From Acidithiobacillus sp. YTS05 (GTDB lineage Bacteria; Pseudomonadota; Gammaproteobacteria; Acidithiobacillales; Acidithiobacillaceae): a stretch of 64,000 bases of DNA. The notes beneath the pieces were generated by a model. That model was not told where the DNA came from. It did not search any database and saw only the letters and a list, made by a program, of their open reading frames with translations. Below, piece by piece: positions 62,803-64,000 of the stretch (position 1 is the first letter of the stretch; each line of letters begins with the position of its first letter). The stretch lies in NCBI RefSeq assembly GCF_024396695.1, contig NZ_CP094359.1, positions 1,860,001 through 1,924,000 on the forward strand. Reading direction: 5' to 3'. The position numbers and the translations under genes are program-made.

Positions 62803-64000
62803 ATGGGTATGACCCCAGCAGAAGTTCTAACGCTGATCACCGAAAAAGATGTCAAGTTCATTGATTTTCGTTTTACCGACACCAAGGGCAAGGAACAGCA
62901 CGTCTCGGTGCCGTCCCACACCATCGAAGAGAAGACCTTTATCGAAGGCAAGATGTTTGATGGTTCCTCCATTACCGGCTGGAAGGGCATTAACGAGTCC
63001 GACATGATCCTCATGCCCGAGGCGGGTTCGGCGGTACTCGATCCCTTCACCGACGAGGTCACCCTGATCATTCGTTGCGACGTGATCGAGCCTGCCACCG
63101 GCCAGGGCTATGAGCGCGATCCGCGCAGCCTGGCCAAGCGCGCCGAGGCGTATCTGAAGAGCACCGGCATTGCCGATACCGCCTACTTTGGGCCGGAGAA
63201 CGAATTCTTCGTCTTCGATTCCGTCACCTGGCACATCGACATGAGTGGCTGCGGCTATAAGGTCGATGCCGAAGAGGCGGCCTGGAATTCCGGCAAGGAA
63301 TACGAATCGGGCAACATGGGCCATCGTCCGGGCGTCAAGGGCGGCTACTTTCCGGTACCGCCGGTGGATTCGGCACAGGATCTGCGTTCGGCCATGTGTC
63401 TGGCCCTGGAGGAGATGGGCTTGACCGTCGAAGTGCACCATCACGAGGTGGCCACCGCCGGGCAGCATGAGATCGGCGTGGGCTTCAGCACCCTGACGCG
63501 CAAGGCCGATGAGGTGCAGATTCTCAAATACGTGGTGCACAACGTCGCGGCGGCCTATGGGCAGACCGCTACCTTCATGCCCAAGCCCATCGTCGGCGAC
63601 AATGGCAGCGGCATGCACGTGCATCAGTCCCTGGCCAAGGATGGCAAGAACCTCTTCACCGGCGACGCCTATGGTGGTCTGTCGGAGCTGGCGCTGTACT
63701 ACATCGGCGGCATCATCAAGCACGCCAAGGCCATCAACGCCCTGACCAACCCCAGCACCAACAGCTACAAGCGTCTGGTGCCCCACTTCGAGGCGCCGGT
63801 GCTGCTCGCCTACTCGGCCAAGAACCGTTCGGCCTCGATTCGTATCCCCTATGTCAGCAACCCCAAGGCGCGGCGCATCGAGGTGCGTTTCCCGGATTCC
63901 ACCGCCAATCCCTATCTGGCCTTTGCGGCGATGATGATGGCGGGCCTGGATGGCATCCAGAATAAGATCCATCCCGGCGATGCCATGGACAAGAACCTCT
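62803..64000 (+). CDS. glnA: Glutamine synthetase type I (N-terminal 399 codons, runs off the window)
   Basis: Starts at an ATG with AGGAG eight bases upstream and stays open to the window end; a full enzyme has about 470 residues. It makes glutamine from glutamate, ammonium and ATP. Signatures: [20 protein letters not shown] (N-terminal), [12 protein letters not shown] (metal site), [17 protein letters not shown] (ATP/glutamate site) and [17 protein letters not shown] (flexible loop). The adenylylation Tyr segment should lie just past the window edge near residue 397 and cannot be assessed. Expression under sigma-54/NtrC is indicated by the promoter region. Confidence 0.97.
   Translation, partial: MGMTPAEVLTLITEKDVKFIDFRFTDTKGKEQHVSVPSHTIEEKTFIEGKMFDGSSITGWKGINESDMILMPEAGSAVLDPFTDEVTLIIRCDVIEPATGQGYERDPRSLAKRAEAYLKSTGIADTAYFGPENEFFVFDSVTWHIDMSGCGYKVDAEEAAWNSGKEYESGNMGHRPGVKGGYFPVPPVDSAQDLRSAMCLALEEMGLTVEVHHHEVATAGQHEIGVGFSTLTRKADEVQILKYVVHNVAAAYGQTATFMPKPIVGDNGSGMHVHQSLAKDGKNLFTGDAYGGLSELALYYIGGIIKHAKAINALTNPSTNSYKRLVPHFEAPVLLAYSAKNRSASIRIPYVSNPKARRIEVRFPDSTANPYLAFAAMMMAGLDGIQNKIHPGDAMDKNL

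Overview
The window looks like a chromosomal segment of an acidophilic sulfur-oxidising proteobacterium of the Acidithiobacillus type. This is inferred from the moderately high GC content, a DoxD-type protein, a cyoABCD-ctaA-ctaB-MFS terminal oxidase cluster and the overall protein character; no database search was possible. About 55 protein genes, two tRNA genes, one complete insertion sequence and one small tRNA-borne genomic island can be supported. No rRNA or CRISPR array was seen.

Layout. 1-7.6 kb: end of an OmpR-type response regulator, a sensor kinase, and a three-part RND efflux system (outer-membrane lipoprotein, adaptor, pump), joined by overlapping start/stop codons, then a Crp/Fnr regulator. 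7.7-13.6 kb: DUF2892 membrane protein, a GT2/GT39 glycosyltransferase pair, a duplicated DoxD protein, an old-yellow-enzyme flavoprotein behind a palindromic operator. 13.6-20.4 kb: tRNA-Leu, a coupled run of ferredoxin-like protein, YheT hydrolase, ModE-type regulator and ilvA; truncated haemoglobin, a uracil-DNA-glycosylase-like protein, dihaem cytochrome c peroxidase, DUF2237 protein and two small paired genes.

20.42-27.39 kb: a roughly 7 kb island bounded by a 22-bp near-perfect direct repeat, one copy of which is the 3' end of tRNA-Ser(GGA). All of its genes read away from the tRNA: a tyrosine integrase lacking its catalytic domain, a replication-relaxation-like protein, an AT-rich one-helix membrane protein, and a gene of about 667 codons with a PD-(D/E)XK-like C-terminus, cut in two by a complete IS5-type element (1260 bp, TTAA target duplication). 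Removing the IS and one TTAA restores the reading frame exactly. This is the strongest candidate for an undescribed, probably defence-related, gene set.

27.5-37.3 kb: the core cluster yceD-rpmF-plsX-fabH-fabD-fabG-acpP-fabF-pabC-mltG-tmk-holB-pilZ on the minus strand. 37.4-43.2 kb: carA-carB-greA-uppP, with a promoter and a hairpin at the very start of the predicted carA leader. 43.2-50.5 kb: the quinol oxidase operon cyoA-B-C-D-ctaA-ctaB-MFS. 51-59.6 kb: DJ-1-like protein, rpiA, pdxH, leuC-(49-codon ORF)-leuD, pmbA, an APC permease, and a glutamine amidotransferase with a divergent PII-like protein.

59.6-64 kb: a nitrogen-control region. An outer-membrane barrel protein, glnK and amtB face away from glnA. 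The 278-bp gap contains two sigma-54 promoter matches pointing in opposite directions with two NtrC-type palindromes between them, so nitrogen limitation probably switches on ammonium uptake, its PII control, the porin and glutamine synthetase together.
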